Shown: piece by piece, positions 54,897-64,000 of the stretch | Position numbering within the stretch: the stretch's first letter is position 1 | Layout: each line of letters opens with the position of its first letter | NCBI RefSeq assembly: GCF_021497885.1 | Contig: NZ_CP046523.1 | Span: forward strand, 973,501 to 1,037,500 | Source: Streptococcus oralis | Lineage (GTDB): Bacteria > Bacillota > Bacilli > Lactobacillales > Streptococcaceae | Length of the DNA stretch: 64,000 bases | Reading direction: 5' to 3' | Notes under the pieces: generated by a model | What the model was told of the DNA's origin: nothing | Seen by the model: the letters and a program-made list of their open reading frames with translations, nothing else | Database searches by the model: none | Made by a program: the position numbers and the translations under genes

Positions 54897-55889
54897 TTAT
54901 TCTTTGTTATATGTCTTACGGATTGTATCTTTGATGCTTTCAACTGTTGGAATCATTGCATTTTCAAGGTTTTGCGCGTAAGGCATTGGCACATCTTCTC
55001 CGGCGCAACGGCGGATTGGTGCGTCTAGATAATCAAATGCTTCTGATTCTGAAATAATAGCTGAAATCTCTCCGATATAGCCACTTGTTTTGTGGGCGTC
55101 GTTGACCAGAACGACCTTACCAGTCTTCTTCACTGAGTTAATGATGATATCCTTATCAAGTGGAACGAGGGTACGTGGGTCCACAATTTCAACTGAAATT
55201 CCCTCTTCTGCTAATTCTTCAGCAGCTTGAACCACACGGCGAAGCATTTTTCCATAAGTAACGACTGTTACATCTGTACCTTCGCGTTTGATTTCCCCAA
55301 CCCCAAGTGGGATTGTATAGTCTGGATCAACTGGCACTTCCCCTTTTTGGTTAAATTCTGACTTGTATTCAAGGATGATAACAGGGTTGTTATCACGGAT
55401 AGAAGACTTGAGAAGTCCTTTCATGTCAGCAGGTGTACCTGGAGCTACAACCTTAAGACCTGGGATGTGTGTGAACCAAGACTCTAGAGACTGAGAGTGC
55501 TGAGCTGCAGAACCAACTCCGTTACCAGCTGCACATCGGACAGTCATTGGAACCTGACCTTTCCCACCAAACATGTAACGTGTTTTAGCAGCTTGGTTGA
55601 CGATATTGTCCATGGCAATGACCGAGAAGTCCATGAAGGTCATATCGACGATTGGACGAAGTCCTGTCATGGCTGCTCCTGCTGCTGCACCTGAGATAGC
55701 AGCTTCAGAAATCGGACAGTCACGAACACGTTCTGGACCAAATTCTTCGAGCATTCCAACAGAAGTTCCGAAGTCTCCTCCAAAGACACCGACGTCTTCT
55801 CCCATCAAGAATACATTTTCATCGCGACGCATTTCCTCAGACATAGCAAGGATAATGGTGTCACGGAACGACATTGTTTTTGTTTCCAT
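54897..55889 (-). CDS. acoB: Pyruvate/acetoin dehydrogenase E1 beta subunit
   Basis: 330 aa from ATG 55889, chosen for AAGGAGAAAG upstream. Transketolase-type pyrimidine-binding domain: FLMGEDVGVFGG, SEAAISGAAAGAAMTG, VRCAAGNGVGSAAQHSQSLE, and C-terminal VVLVNDAHKTSGY, CAGEDVPMPY. Pairs with E1 alpha to decarboxylate the substrate using thiamine diphosphate. Follows acoA by 16 bp; a 108-bp gap with the palindrome separates it from acoC. Confidence 0.94.
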   Translation of the reverse strand: METKTMSFRDTIILAMSEEMRRDENVFLMGEDVGVFGGDFGTSVGMLEEFGPERVRDCPISEAAISGAAAGAAMTGLRPIVDMTFMDFSVIAMDNIVNQAAKTRYMFGGKGQVPMTVRCAAGNGVGSAAQHSQSLESWFTHIPGLKVVAPGTPADMKGLLKSSIRDNNPVIILEYKSEFNQKGEVPVDPDYTIPLGVGEIKREGTDVTVVTYGKMLRRVVQAAEELAEEGISVEIVDPRTLVPLDKDIIINSVKKTGKVVLVNDAHKTSGYIGEISAIISESEAFDYLDAPIRRCAGEDVPMPYAQNLENAMIPTVESIKDTIRKTYNKE

Positions 55890-55905
55890 TTTTATCTCTT
55901 TCTCC

Positions 55906-56874
55906 TTAGTCTGCGTAAATATCTTCAAATGCTGATTCTAGTGGTGGGAATGGGCTTTCTTCAGCAAATTTAACAGAAGCTTCTACTGCTTCCTTGACTT
56001 GTGCTTGAATTTCTTCCAATTCTTCTGCACTTGCAATATTGTTTTCAATGAGGTATTTGCGAAGGTTTTCGATTGGGTCTTTTTGTTTCCACAATTCCAC
56101 TTCTTCACGAGTACGATATTTACCAGGGTCAGATGATGAGTGGCCAAGCCAGCGATAGGTTACACTTTCGATCAAGACTGGGCCATTGCCACCACGAACA
56201 TGATCTACAGCTTTCTTAAATCCTTCATAGACATCGATGACGTTGTTCCCATCTTCGATAAACATTCCAGGAATTCCATATGCCGCACTACGTTGATGGA
56301 TATGCTCTACATTGGTCATTTTCTTGATATCCGCAGAGATCCCATAACCGTTGTTAATGCAGTAGAAAACAACTGGCAAGTTCCAAATAGAAGCCATGTT
56401 GACTGCTTCGTGGAAGACACCTTCGTTGGTCGCACCATCTCCAAAGAAGCAAACGACGATTTTTCCAGTGTTTTGCATTTGTTGACTGAGGGCTGCACCG
56501 ACAGCGATTCCCATACCACCACCAACGATACCATTGGCACCGAGGTTCCCAGCATCCAGGTCAGCGATGTGCATAGAACCACCTTTTCCTTTACAGGTTC
56601 CAGTGTATTTCCCGAGGATTTCAGCCATCATTCCGTTGAGGTCAATCCCCTTAGCAATAGCTTGCCCGTGTCCACGGTGATTTGAGGTAATCAGATCATC
56701 TGGATTAAGAGCCAGCATCGCTCCGACGTTAGCAGCTTCCTCTCCGACAGAAAAGTGAGTCATACCGGGAACTTTCCCCTTTTTCACTAACTGAGCGATT
56801 TTTAAGTCCATGCGACGGATTTCTTCCATCTTACGGAACATCTCTAGCAAAAGATTCTTATCTAAAGTTGACAT
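55906..56874 (-). CDS. acoA: Pyruvate/acetoin dehydrogenase E1 alpha subunit
   Basis: 322 aa, GAAAGGCAAG before ATG 56874. Thiamine diphosphate motif from GDGATNEGVFHEAVNMAS to YCINN; GKGGSMHI, GANGIVGGGMGIAVG and the phosphorylation-loop region YRWLGHSSSDPGKYR. Binds the cofactor at the interface with AcoB. First gene of the four-gene operon with its own strong promoter. Confidence 0.95.
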   Translation of the reverse strand: MSTLDKNLLLEMFRKMEEIRRMDLKIAQLVKKGKVPGMTHFSVGEEAANVGAMLALNPDDLITSNHRGHGQAIAKGIDLNGMMAEILGKYTGTCKGKGGSMHIADLDAGNLGANGIVGGGMGIAVGAALSQQMQNTGKIVVCFFGDGATNEGVFHEAVNMASIWNLPVVFYCINNGYGISADIKKMTNVEHIHQRSAAYGIPGMFIEDGNNVIDVYEGFKKAVDHVRGGNGPVLIESVTYRWLGHSSSDPGKYRTREEVELWKQKDPIENLRKYLIENNIASAEELEEIQAQVKEAVEASVKFAEESPFPPLESAFEDIYAD

Positions 56875-56908
56875 AATCTTGCCTTTCTAACTTTGTACTT
56901 ACCTTACT

Positions 56909-56937
56909 ATTTTACCTTTTTTAGTATACGCTGTCAA
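56909..56937 (-). promoter_or_regulatory. Promoter of the aco operon
   Basis: On the minus strand TTGACA, 17-base spacer, TAAAAT, 35 bases before acoA. Confidence 0.8.
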
Positions 56938-56969
56938 AGTATATGGCTAATAAAAATTCACAATATAAA

Positions 56970-56995
56970 AAAATAAACCCCTGTTAAAACAGGGA
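56970..56995 (-). terminator. Terminator of the MATE gene
   Basis: CCCTGTT and AACAGGG with a TTTATTTTTTT tract on the minus-strand side. Confidence 0.8.
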
Positions 56996-57052
56996 TTCTC
57001 TCTAGTTAGAGTATTTTTTCACAAAGTGCTTTTTCAGGATATTTTCCAAAAA

Positions 57053-58393
57053 TTAGCTCAATCTTTTCATTACGGTTTTCAGACGCCATTGATACAAACA
57101 ACCAGAAACAATCAAGCTGGCAATTAACCCAATCCAGTAGGCAAATGCCCCTAAGTCAGTTACTTGATCTAGTAGATATCCTAGTGGTATCGCTACTCCC
57201 CAATATCCGATTAAGCCAAGATAGAAAGGAACGATAGTGTCCTTATACCCTCTTAAAATTCCTTGGAGCGGAGCCGCAAAGGTATCAGCTAGCTGGAAAA
57301 AGAGACTGTAGGTTAGAAATACAGCAGTTGTTTCAATGAACTGAGAGTCATTCCCATATAGACTTGCTACACGATCTCTAAAAATGTAGAGAAAAGATAG
57401 GGTAAGACCTGCAAAAATAAGGGCGGTTACTCTCCCCAGACGAGCATAGATTTTTGCATCCTCAAAACGTTTGGCCCCCACCTCGTAAGACACAACAATC
57501 GCCATAGCAGAGGAAATACTCATAGGAAAAGCATACATGAGACTCGAAAAATTCATAGCTGACTGGTGACTGGCAATGATGAGCGATGAAAACTTAGCCA
57601 TGATTAGTCCAACCACGGAGAAAATGGCTACTTCAGCAAATACGGTTCCCCCGATTGGTAGACCTAATCGAACACCTTCCTTGATTTTATCTATATTTAG
57701 TGGAATGCGTTTTTCAAGATGTAACGCTTTTAACCTTTCTTGTTTGAATAAAACAAGAATAGAAATCCCCAATAAAACCCAATAGGCTAGTGAAGTTCCT
57801 AGTCCTGCTCCTGCGCCACCAAGCTCAGGGAAACCGAAAGCTCCATATATCAAGAGATAGTTAAAACCACTATTGAGCGGAAGTAATAGGAGCATGAGGT
57901 ACATAGATAGCTTGGTCAATCCAAGAGAATCCAACAAAGAGCGAATGACACTGAACAGCAACAAGGGAATAATTCCAATAGACAGGTACCAAAGATAGGA
58001 AACTGCAACTGCCGCCACTTGAGCTTCTAGTCCGATGTTGGTTAAGACAGGTGGCGCTAAGAATACTACCATTCCAAGCAAGACCAAAGACAGTCCGAAA
58101 GCCAAGTAGATAAATTGGTAAAAATCAGATGCTACTTCTTCCTTTTTGCCCCGTCCCAGATGATGGCCTATGATGGGAACCATGGCCGAAACAATCCCTG
58201 TTAAAAAAGTAAAGAAAGGATTCCATAGACTCGTTGCGGTTGACACCCCCGCCAAGTCCATGGTATTGTACTGCCCAGTCATGGTTGTATCAACAAAAGA
58301 GGCAGAATAATTGGCAAATTGATAGATCAGAATAGGGAAAAATATCTTAAGAAATAAGACAAACTTGTCTTTAAATTGATGGGTTGGATACAT
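57053..58393 (-). CDS. MATE family multidrug exporter
   Basis: 446 aa with about 12 hydrophobic helices. ANYSASFVDTTMTGQYNTMDLAGVS is the conserved first-helix region, VSAMVPIIGHHLGRGKKEE follows, and QLADTFAAPLQGILRGYKDT recurs in the second half. Members export cationic drugs in exchange for Na+ or H+. Weak AGAGAG site. Pneumococcal homologues in this position are sometimes called dinF-like. Ends before the aco promoter. Confidence 0.9.
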   Translation of the reverse strand: MYPTHQFKDKFVLFLKIFFPILIYQFANYSASFVDTTMTGQYNTMDLAGVSTATSLWNPFFTFLTGIVSAMVPIIGHHLGRGKKEEVASDFYQFIYLAFGLSLVLLGMVVFLAPPVLTNIGLEAQVAAVAVSYLWYLSIGIIPLLLFSVIRSLLDSLGLTKLSMYLMLLLLPLNSGFNYLLIYGAFGFPELGGAGAGLGTSLAYWVLLGISILVLFKQERLKALHLEKRIPLNIDKIKEGVRLGLPIGGTVFAEVAIFSVVGLIMAKFSSLIIASHQSAMNFSSLMYAFPMSISSAMAIVVSYEVGAKRFEDAKIYARLGRVTALIFAGLTLSFLYIFRDRVASLYGNDSQFIETTAVFLTYSLFFQLADTFAAPLQGILRGYKDTIVPFYLGLIGYWGVAIPLGYLLDQVTDLGAFAYWIGLIASLIVSGCLYQWRLKTVMKRLS

Positions 58394-58434
58394 ATACGCT
58401 CTCTATTCTTATAGTTTCTAGAGCAGAATCCCAT

Positions 58435-59703
58435 CTAGTTTTGGTAGACAATTTGTCCCTTGCAGATGGTATATTTAACCTGCCCTTTTAAAGTTTCACC
58501 GATAAATGGGGAATTAGCTGCTTTTGACGCAAAATGGGAGTCCACAAGGCGGTCAGCCTTAGCGTCAAAGATAGTGATATCCGCTGGACCATTCTCAGCC
58601 AAGTAACCTGCTTCAAAGTTGTAAAGCTTGGCTGGATTGACAGTCATTTTTTCTAGCAATTCCATCAAGCTCAACTCACCAGCTTCCACCAAATAAGTCA
58701 AACCAAGAGAAAGAGAGGTTTCCAAACCTGTCATACCAGATGGTGCTTTGGTGATATCTTCAACATTTTTCTCATCTGCATGGTGAGGCGCGTGGTCCGT
58801 TGCGATAACTGTGATAACACCTGACTTGAGACCTTCGATAACGGCACGACGGTCTGACTCCAAACGAAGTGGAGGATTCATTTTGGCATTGCTTCCTTGA
58901 GTTAAAAGAAGAGCTTCTGTCTTAGAGAAATGCTGTGGCGCTACTTCTGCTGTGACCTGCGCACCTAGTCCTTGAGCAAACTCCACCACCTTGACACTTT
59001 CTTCCTTAGACAAATGCTGAATGTGAACATGGGCCTTGGTTGCATAGGCAATCATAACATCGCGCGCAATCATAGCGTACTCAGCCACTCCTGTCGCTCC
59101 ACAGATATGGAAATGTTCTTTAGCGATGTTTTCGTTAAAGCCAAGAATTCCATTCAAACCTGGATCTTCCTCATGAAGGCAGATAAAGGTATTGAGTTTT
59201 TTGGCTTCTACCATTGCTTCCTTAACCACTTTACTACTTTCAAGCGGAATTCCATCATCTGAAAAACCAACGGCTCCAGCTTCTAAAAGAGCCTTAAAGT
59301 CTGTCAAGTCTTGGCCATTAAAGTTCTTGGTAATAGTCGCAACTGTCTTGACGTTAATCTTTTCCTTGGCAGCAGACTGGAGAACTTCTTTCAAAGTCTC
59401 TACGTCCGAAATGGTTGGACTAGTATTAGCCATCATGACAACGGTTGTAAAGCCACCTGCAGCGGCTGCTAGGGCCCCAGTATGAATGTCTTCTTTATGA
59501 GTTTGACCAGGTTCACGGAAATGAACATGGATATCGACTAGTCCAGGCGCAACAACAAGGCCCGTAGCATCAATTAGCTCTGCTCCTTCTTCCTTGATTT
59601 CGGCAGCTATTTTGACAATTTTCCCATCTTGCACTAAAACATCACACACTTGATCCAAACCAGACTTGGGATCCATTACACGACCATTTTTGATTAGTAG
59701 CAT
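58435..59703 (-). CDS. pyrC: Dihydroorotase
   Basis: 422 aa, AAAGGAGAAAG upstream. Class I type: [22 protein letters not shown] (metal-binding His pair and substrate Arg), [18 protein letters not shown] and [14 protein letters not shown] (catalytic Asp). Cyclises carbamoyl aspartate in pyrimidine synthesis. Twelve bp after mutX, third gene of ung-mutX-pyrC. Confidence 0.96.
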   Translation of the reverse strand: MLLIKNGRVMDPKSGLDQVCDVLVQDGKIVKIAAEIKEEGAELIDATGLVVAPGLVDIHVHFREPGQTHKEDIHTGALAAAAGGFTTVVMMANTSPTISDVETLKEVLQSAAKEKINVKTVATITKNFNGQDLTDFKALLEAGAVGFSDDGIPLESSKVVKEAMVEAKKLNTFICLHEEDPGLNGILGFNENIAKEHFHICGATGVAEYAMIARDVMIAYATKAHVHIQHLSKEESVKVVEFAQGLGAQVTAEVAPQHFSKTEALLLTQGSNAKMNPPLRLESDRRAVIEGLKSGVITVIATDHAPHHADEKNVEDITKAPSGMTGLETSLSLGLTYLVEAGELSLMELLEKMTVNPAKLYNFEAGYLAENGPADITIFDAKADRLVDSHFASKAANSPFIGETLKGQVKYTICKGQIVYQN

Positions 59704-59715
59704 CTGCTTTCTCCT

Positions 59716-60180
59716 TTATTCATAGAAATCAACTTGGGTATCCAACAATTTATCCCCATCATAAACAAACTTTGCTGAAAAGAAAGGTTTATCTTCTAAA
59801 AGCCACTCAACAAAGGTGTGATCACCCTCCCAAGTTGGCTTGCTTAAGACTTCATCATAGGGAACCCATTCTAAGGTCCCCTCATTGCAGTCAATCAAGT
59901 CACCCTCGAACTCTGTCACCTTAAAAACATAGGTGTACCAGTCTAAATCTGGCGTAAATTCAGGAAAAGTGATAACACCTTTAAGTACTGGCTTGGCTTT
60001 GAGCCCTGTTTCTTCGAGGATTTCACGCGCTGCACATTCCTGTGGAGTCTCACCTCGCTCTAGCTTTCCACCCACACCAATCCATTTGCCTTCATGGACA
60101 TCGTTGGGCTTCTTATTGCGATGGAGCATGAGCAGTTCTTTTCCGTTATCAATGTAGCAAATCGTCGCTAACTGAGGCAT
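59716..60180 (-). CDS. mutX: 8-oxo-dGTP diphosphatase (Nudix)
   Basis: 154 aa, AAGGAGAG upstream. Nudix box from GGKLERGETPQE to REILEETG, residues 37-59, with the Mg-binding Glu cluster. It cleans 8-oxo-dGTP from the nucleotide pool and lowers A:T to C:G mutations. Nine bp behind ung, so two DNA-damage avoidance genes share the transcript. Confidence 0.93.
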   Translation of the reverse strand: MPQLATICYIDNGKELLMLHRNKKPNDVHEGKWIGVGGKLERGETPQECAAREILEETGLKAKPVLKGVITFPEFTPDLDWYTYVFKVTEFEGDLIDCNEGTLEWVPYDEVLSKPTWEGDHTFVEWLLEDKPFFSAKFVYDGDKLLDTQVDFYE

Positions 60181-60189
60181 ATTCTCTCC

Positions 60190-60843
60190 TTATCTAAACC
60201 AATCGATTGGCACTTGTCCTGTCTCTTTTAAGAATGCATTGGCCTTGGAAAAAGGCTTGGAACCCCAAAATCCTCTATAAACCGATAAAGGACTAGGATG
60301 GGCTGATTCGATAACCAAGTGGTGAGGATTGGTAACCAAGGCCTTCTTCTTGCGTGCATAAGCACCCCAGAGTACAAAGACTACAGGTCTGTCTAGATTA
60401 TTGACAACCCGAATCACAGCATCTGTAAATGGCTCCCATATCTGCCCAGCATGACCATTGGCCTGCCCAGCAGGAACCGTCAAGCAAGCATTGAGAAGCA
60501 AGACTCCCTGCTCAGCCCAAGACGTCAAATCATGAGATTTCTTAACGCCGATATCATCTGACAATTCTTTTAAAATGTTTTGCAAGGACGGCGGAGCTGG
60601 GATTGAGTCAGGTACAGAAAAACTCAAACCCTGCGCTTGACCTGGCCCGTGATAGGGGTCTTGCCCTAGAATCACCACCTTCACTTCTTCAAGCGGTGTA
60701 GTCAAGAGAGCCTGAAAAACTTTTTCCTTAGGTGGATAAACAGTTCCCTGAGCATAGACCTGTTCCATAAATTGATTGATTTTCCCAAAATAACCTTCAG
60801 GTAATTGCTCCTTAATCAAAGCATGCCATGATGAGTGTTGCAT
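60190..60843 (-). CDS. ung: Uracil-DNA glycosylase
   Basis: 217 aa from ATG 60843; AAGGAG lies six bases upstream, and the earlier in-frame ATG overlaps that site. [23 protein letters not shown] holds the catalytic Asp and water-binding loop; LLLNACLTV and [21 protein letters not shown] the Leu-intercalation loop with His. Removes uracil from DNA. Confidence 0.96.
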   Translation of the reverse strand: MQHSSWHALIKEQLPEGYFGKINQFMEQVYAQGTVYPPKEKVFQALLTTPLEEVKVVILGQDPYHGPGQAQGLSFSVPDSIPAPPSLQNILKELSDDIGVKKSHDLTSWAEQGVLLLNACLTVPAGQANGHAGQIWEPFTDAVIRVVNNLDRPVVFVLWGAYARKKKALVTNPHHLVIESAHPSPLSVYRGFWGSKPFSKANAFLKETGQVPIDWFR

Positions 60844-60865
60844 CGCCAACTCCTTCATTTTTACT

Positions 60866-60906
60866 GCCTCTATTATAGCAAAAAGTGGCTATCTAAACCA
60901 CTTTTT
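60866..60906 (-). promoter_or_regulatory. Terminator of HAD gene merged with ung promoter
   Basis: On the minus strand AAAAAGTGG and CCACTTTTT (9-bp stem) directly follow the HAD stop; its T tract runs into TTTGC-TATAAT, an extended -10 for ung. Confidence 0.7.
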
Positions 60907-61597
60907 ACAGTTTATCTAAACAATCCAGCAAGTCTTGGTAAGAATGGACTTCATAAGTTGGCTGGACTTGTGTGTGATTTTCAAGGCGATGAGGGTTGTA
61001 CCAGATAGTATCAATTCCAGCATTATTGCCACCTTGAATGTCGGCGGTTAGAGAATCTCCAATCATCAGGGCCTTTTCTTTATAAAATCCAGTAATCTGT
61101 TGACCAATTTTTTCATAGAATAGTGCATCAGGTTTTTGCGTTTGCAACTGCTCAGAGATAAAGACTTGGTTGAAATAGGGAGCCAGACCTGATTGAGCCA
61201 GACGACCCGTCTGGATGGCAGTAATCCCATTTGTCGCAGCATACAAATCATAATCACGTTCGATGAGGCTGTCCAAGAGTTCATGAGCACCCGAAAGAGT
61301 TTGTCCCTGTTGGGCTAAGTAAAATTGGTAACGCTGAGCAAGTAACCTACCGTCTTTTTCCTGTCCAAAATGCGCAAATAGACGAGAAAAGCGCGTGTTA
61401 ACCAGCTCTTGTTTACTGATTTTCTTTTGCTCCAACTCCTTCCAGAGAGCCTTGTTCATAGGAACATAATAGTCTTTATAGGCTTGAATGTCCGCAACTC
61501 CTTCTTCCTTTAGAAGTTGCGTCAAAGCCACATCCTCAGCAGCATCAAAATCAAGCAAGGTGTGGTCAAGGTCGAAGAGTAGAAATTTGTAGGGCAA
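60905..61597 (-). CDS. YjjG-type HAD hydrolase
   Basis: 230 aa from TTG 61597, chosen for AAGGAAAAC upstream and because the product then begins MPYKFLLFDLDHTLLDF. Motif I DLDHTLLDF, motif II ATNG, motif III Lys in QTQKPDALFYEKIG, motif IV MIGDSLTADIQGG. This subfamily acts as a pyrimidine nucleoside 5'-monophosphatase with house-cleaning function. Lies upstream of ung in the same direction. Confidence 0.85.
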   Translation of the reverse strand: MPYKFLLFDLDHTLLDFDAAEDVALTQLLKEEGVADIQAYKDYYVPMNKALWKELEQKKISKQELVNTRFSRLFAHFGQEKDGRLLAQRYQFYLAQQGQTLSGAHELLDSLIERDYDLYAATNGITAIQTGRLAQSGLAPYFNQVFISEQLQTQKPDALFYEKIGQQITGFYKEKALMIGDSLTADIQGGNNAGIDTIWYNPHRLENHTQVQPTYEVHSYQDLLDCLDKL

Positions 61598-61728
61598 TTT
61601 GAAGTTTTCCTTTCTAAGGAGATAAAATAGTCTCATGAACCTTCAAAACAGGAAAAGAGACAAAGTCCAAGTAATTATTTTATTTTCTTCTTTCACACAG
61701 ATAATTTATTTAACAAGTCTCATTAAAT

Positions 61729-62823
61729 TTATTTTTTATCTAGCTGATTTTCCTTTGCAACGACAAATTCCTTAACCAATCGATAGATAACAGCAAATAT
61801 CGGTGTAAAGAATATCATCCCAAGTAAGCCAAAGAGATTGCCTCCGATACTAGCTGCTGCAAGTGTGAAAAGAGCTGGCAAACCAATAGACTGACCTACA
61901 ACTCTAGGATAAATAAGGTTTCCTTCAATCAGCTGTATAACTTGATATAGAAGAATGGAAAGTAAGGCTTGAGTAGGACTCACTGTGAAGATAAAAATCG
62001 CTCCCACAACACAAGCAATCATAGGCCCTACATAAGGAATGAACGATAGCACTCCTGCAAAGATACCTGTCATTACCCCATAAGGTAGGCCAAATAGGCT
62101 ATAGCCAACCGCTACCATAACTCCTATTATAACCGCTTCAATCAGCTGACTCATCAAAAATTGGTCATAAGTCTCTAGTGCTACTTGTCCAACGTAAGTC
62201 AACTTTATCACCACCTTCTCTGGAAGTAAAACTTTTAGAAGTCGACTCGTCATCTCAGCCAAATGTTCCTTACTAGATAAAAATGAAAATGTGAAGACTA
62301 TAATCAGGAAAGCATTCATCAAACTTGAAAAAATATTGCCGATATTACTAGTCAGACCTGATAAAAAACCTATCAAAGCTTGGCTAATAGAACTAGATTC
62401 TCCCTGTATGCCTGATACGATAGTTGACAACATGTCTTTGGTTACAAATTCCGAGCTGTCTAGCAATTTCCCAAGTTTAGTGAGGACAGTTGAAAGGACT
62501 GTTCCCAGCTGACTAATAGTCTGAGATAGGGTTGGCAGTATCAAAACCAAAAGACCAATCACGATCAAGATAAGAGCTAGGAAAACAAGAACCATGGCAA
62601 TAGGACGACACAACTCTGCCTTTACCTTCATTTTAACTAGGAACTGTTCAATTTTTTTCATAGGAACATTAAGCACAAAAGCAATAACAGCACCATAAAT
62701 CAAGGTTGATGTTACATCAAAGAGAGAGATTGCTCCTGATATAAAGCTCGATGCATTCAGAATTACAAGAGCAACCAGCCCTATAAAAAGGATTAACGGG
62801 GTATATTTTTTAACTAAGTTCAT
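61729..62823 (-). CDS. AI-2E (PerM) family membrane protein
   Basis: 364 aa, TTAAGGAGAAT before the ATG. About eight hydrophobic helices with LFGLPYGVMTGIFAGVLSFIPYVGPMI and the C-terminal VVGQSIGLPALFTLAA, LGMIFFTPIFAVIYRL, the signature of this family. Members have been linked to AI-2 export or Na+/H+ exchange; the substrate here is unknown. Nine bp after the membrane-bound NlpC/P60-like gene, so co-transcribed. Confidence 0.88.
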   Translation of the reverse strand: MNLVKKYTPLILFIGLVALVILNASSFISGAISLFDVTSTLIYGAVIAFVLNVPMKKIEQFLVKMKVKAELCRPIAMVLVFLALILIVIGLLVLILPTLSQTISQLGTVLSTVLTKLGKLLDSSEFVTKDMLSTIVSGIQGESSSISQALIGFLSGLTSNIGNIFSSLMNAFLIIVFTFSFLSSKEHLAEMTSRLLKVLLPEKVVIKLTYVGQVALETYDQFLMSQLIEAVIIGVMVAVGYSLFGLPYGVMTGIFAGVLSFIPYVGPMIACVVGAIFIFTVSPTQALLSILLYQVIQLIEGNLIYPRVVGQSIGLPALFTLAAASIGGNLFGLLGMIFFTPIFAVIYRLVKEFVVAKENQLDKK

Positions 62824-62832
62824 AAATTCTCC

Positions 62833-64000
62833 TTAATAAACATGTTTAGATACGACTATACTATTTGGTTTTTCAAACTCTCGATCAAGGTAGGCTTGGT
62901 AAGTTCCTGGAGCGATAAATCCTTTGGGTGAGAGGATATCGGTGCCAGCCTGACCGACTATGGTATCAGCCAAGAGCACACAGTTTGTAGATAAGACAAA
63001 GTAGGATTTAAACTTAGATTTGATAAATTTATAAAGTTCCCCATCTGTCTCATGTCTGATTTTATAAGCGTAGGTGTAGTCTTCCTTACCATCACCTGTC
63101 ATGATTTTATCTGCACTTGGCTCCCATGGAATCGTCAGTTGTTTCAATTCAGCCAACTTTTTCTGAACTGCTTTTTCCATTTCAGGCGTCAAATCTATCC
63201 CATAACCAAAAAGCGTTTTTTGACTCTCACGTTTACATAGGTCAATGTACTTGTCACGATCACAGAAATATAAGACACCATCTCCTACCATGCCAAATAA
63301 GATCTCAGAAGACGGATCATAGTTGCCATAAGAAATAACACGGCCTTGATAGCATATATCCACATGACCAATTGCCGAAAACAGAGAGGTCTCAGCTGTA
63401 TGAACAAAAATTTCAAGCTCCGCTGTCTTACCAGACTTCACCATTCCAAGATGGATATCCTCTCTCTCATCAGCATTTTCCTGCATGAATTTATTGATTT
63501 TTGCTAAAGTACTTGCAGGGATGAGAGCGGCTAGGACAATAGGTAAGCTCATTCTTACACGACGTTTGAGATGGTTTTTCCCAATTTCCTCCTCAAACAA
63601 GAAACCGTCACGGATATTGGACACACCATAAAGGAAAAAATAAGCCCCTAATACAAAGAGTTGAAAGACAGAATTTCCTGTAGAGGACAAAAGACTAGTC
63701 CCACCAAGAAAAACTAGTACGAGTCCATCTAGTAAGAGACGAAAACGAGGTCGAATTTTGTTTTTGCGGTAGAGAACATAGGTGACAAGGTTGATAGTAG
63801 CATGAAAAATCTGATAAACTCCAATCACAAGAGCCAAAATATAAATCGGCACATCCGTCGCAAGATTCGAGCCTAGCAAATATCCCAGCACTAACAATTT
63901 AACCAGTGCAACTCCCAAGGTGTCCGTTGACTGACTTTTTTTGAAAATACGTAATACTAAATCTAAGACCGTTGCTATCCAAGCTAAAAACAGAACCAGT
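62833..64000 (-). CDS. Membrane protein with C-terminal permuted NlpC/P60-like domain (5' partial)
   Basis: At least 389 residues; the frame stays open to the right edge of the window, so the TTG at 63918 is not necessarily the start. Six or more hydrophobic helices form a DUF308-like N-terminus (LFLAWIATVLDLVLRIF, then LLVLGYLLG, YILALVIGVYQI and others). The soluble C-terminal part has IGHVDICYQGRVISYGNYD (His), LFGYGIDLTPEMEKAV and FVLSTNCVLLADTIVG (Asn-Cys). That His-first, Cys-last order is the permuted NlpC/P60 (YiiX/LRAT-like) papain fold. It may cleave an amide or ester at the outer membrane face; the substrate is unknown. Confidence 0.65.
   Translation of the reverse strand, partial: LVLFLAWIATVLDLVLRIFKKSQSTDTLGVALVKLLVLGYLLGSNLATDVPIYILALVIGVYQIFHATINLVTYVLYRKNKIRPRFRLLLDGLVLVFLGGTSLLSSTGNSVFQLFVLGAYFFLYGVSNIRDGFLFEEEIGKNHLKRRVRMSLPIVLAALIPASTLAKINKFMQENADEREDIHLGMVKSGKTAELEIFVHTAETSLFSAIGHVDICYQGRVISYGNYDPSSEILFGMVGDGVLYFCDRDKYIDLCKRESQKTLFGYGIDLTPEMEKAVQKKLAELKQLTIPWEPSADKIMTGDGKEDYTYAYKIRHETDGELYKFIKSKFKSYFVLSTNCVLLADTIVGQAGTDILSPKGFIAPGTYQAYLDREFEKPNSIVVSKHVY

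Overview
This window looks like the chromosome of a mitis-group Streptococcus (S. mitis / S. oralis / S. pneumoniae relatives). The evidence is low GC, pneumococcus-like gene order (polyamine operon, rexB-rexA, rbgA-rnhB, xerS-lplA-lpd-acoCBA, pyrC-mutX-ung), AGGAGG-type ribosome binding sites, sigma-A promoters, and a xerS gene with an adjacent difSL-like site. No rRNA, tRNA, CRISPR array or intact insertion sequence was seen.

Region 1 (1-8.4 kb) is an accessory zone of polymorphic-toxin remnants. It holds the C-terminal tip of an HNH-like nuclease toxin with a probable immunity gene, a promoterless orphan toxin tip with an Imm22-type immunity gene, and the decayed C-terminal half of an LXG-type toxin carrying an in-frame TAG. 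A 52-bp homology arm is shared by the orphan tip and the LXG remnant. A hydrolase, a truncated ADP-ribosylglycohydrolase, a SAP-domain gene, another TAG-broken gene and several unknown genes follow.

Region 2 (8.4-20.9 kb) starts with a nucleotidyltransferase-like gene and a CcpA-controlled GH13 neopullulanase. A run of small unrelated genes follows (DUF6892, DUF1877, HEAT, CbrC/UPF0167, NTF2-like, lipoprotein, membrane proteins). It has the look of an immunity or stress gene bank and includes two diverged copies of one membrane-protein family.

Region 3 (20.9-28.1 kb) has a highly structured, terminator-ended RNA of about 330 nt, followed by a tightly coupled polyamine operon: speA-type decarboxylase, speE, carboxyspermidine dehydrogenase, nspC, aguA, aguB. 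Together these can take arginine through agmatine and N-carbamoylputrescine to putrescine and spermidine.

Region 4 (28.2-43.2 kb) holds a TraX-like gene, a two-component system convergent with an ABC exporter, a HAD phosphatase, a MarR-EVE pair, the rexB-rexA recombination helicase/nuclease with a Cys-motif companion, and a mazEF-type toxin-antitoxin pair.

Region 5 (43.2-64 kb) is the replication terminus. A difSL-like site (about 48.85 kb) overlaps the xerS promoter. Most genes to its left are on + and every gene to its right is on -. Four copies of a palindrome, TACATAA-N6-TTATGTA, lie within about 6 kb on either side of dif; I know of no description of it. To the right are lplA, the acetoin/pyruvate dehydrogenase operon acoA-acoB-acoC-lpd (with its only lipoyl domain on E3), a MATE exporter, ung-mutX-pyrC, a HAD hydrolase, an AI-2E family membrane protein and a membrane-anchored NlpC/P60-like protein cut by the window end.
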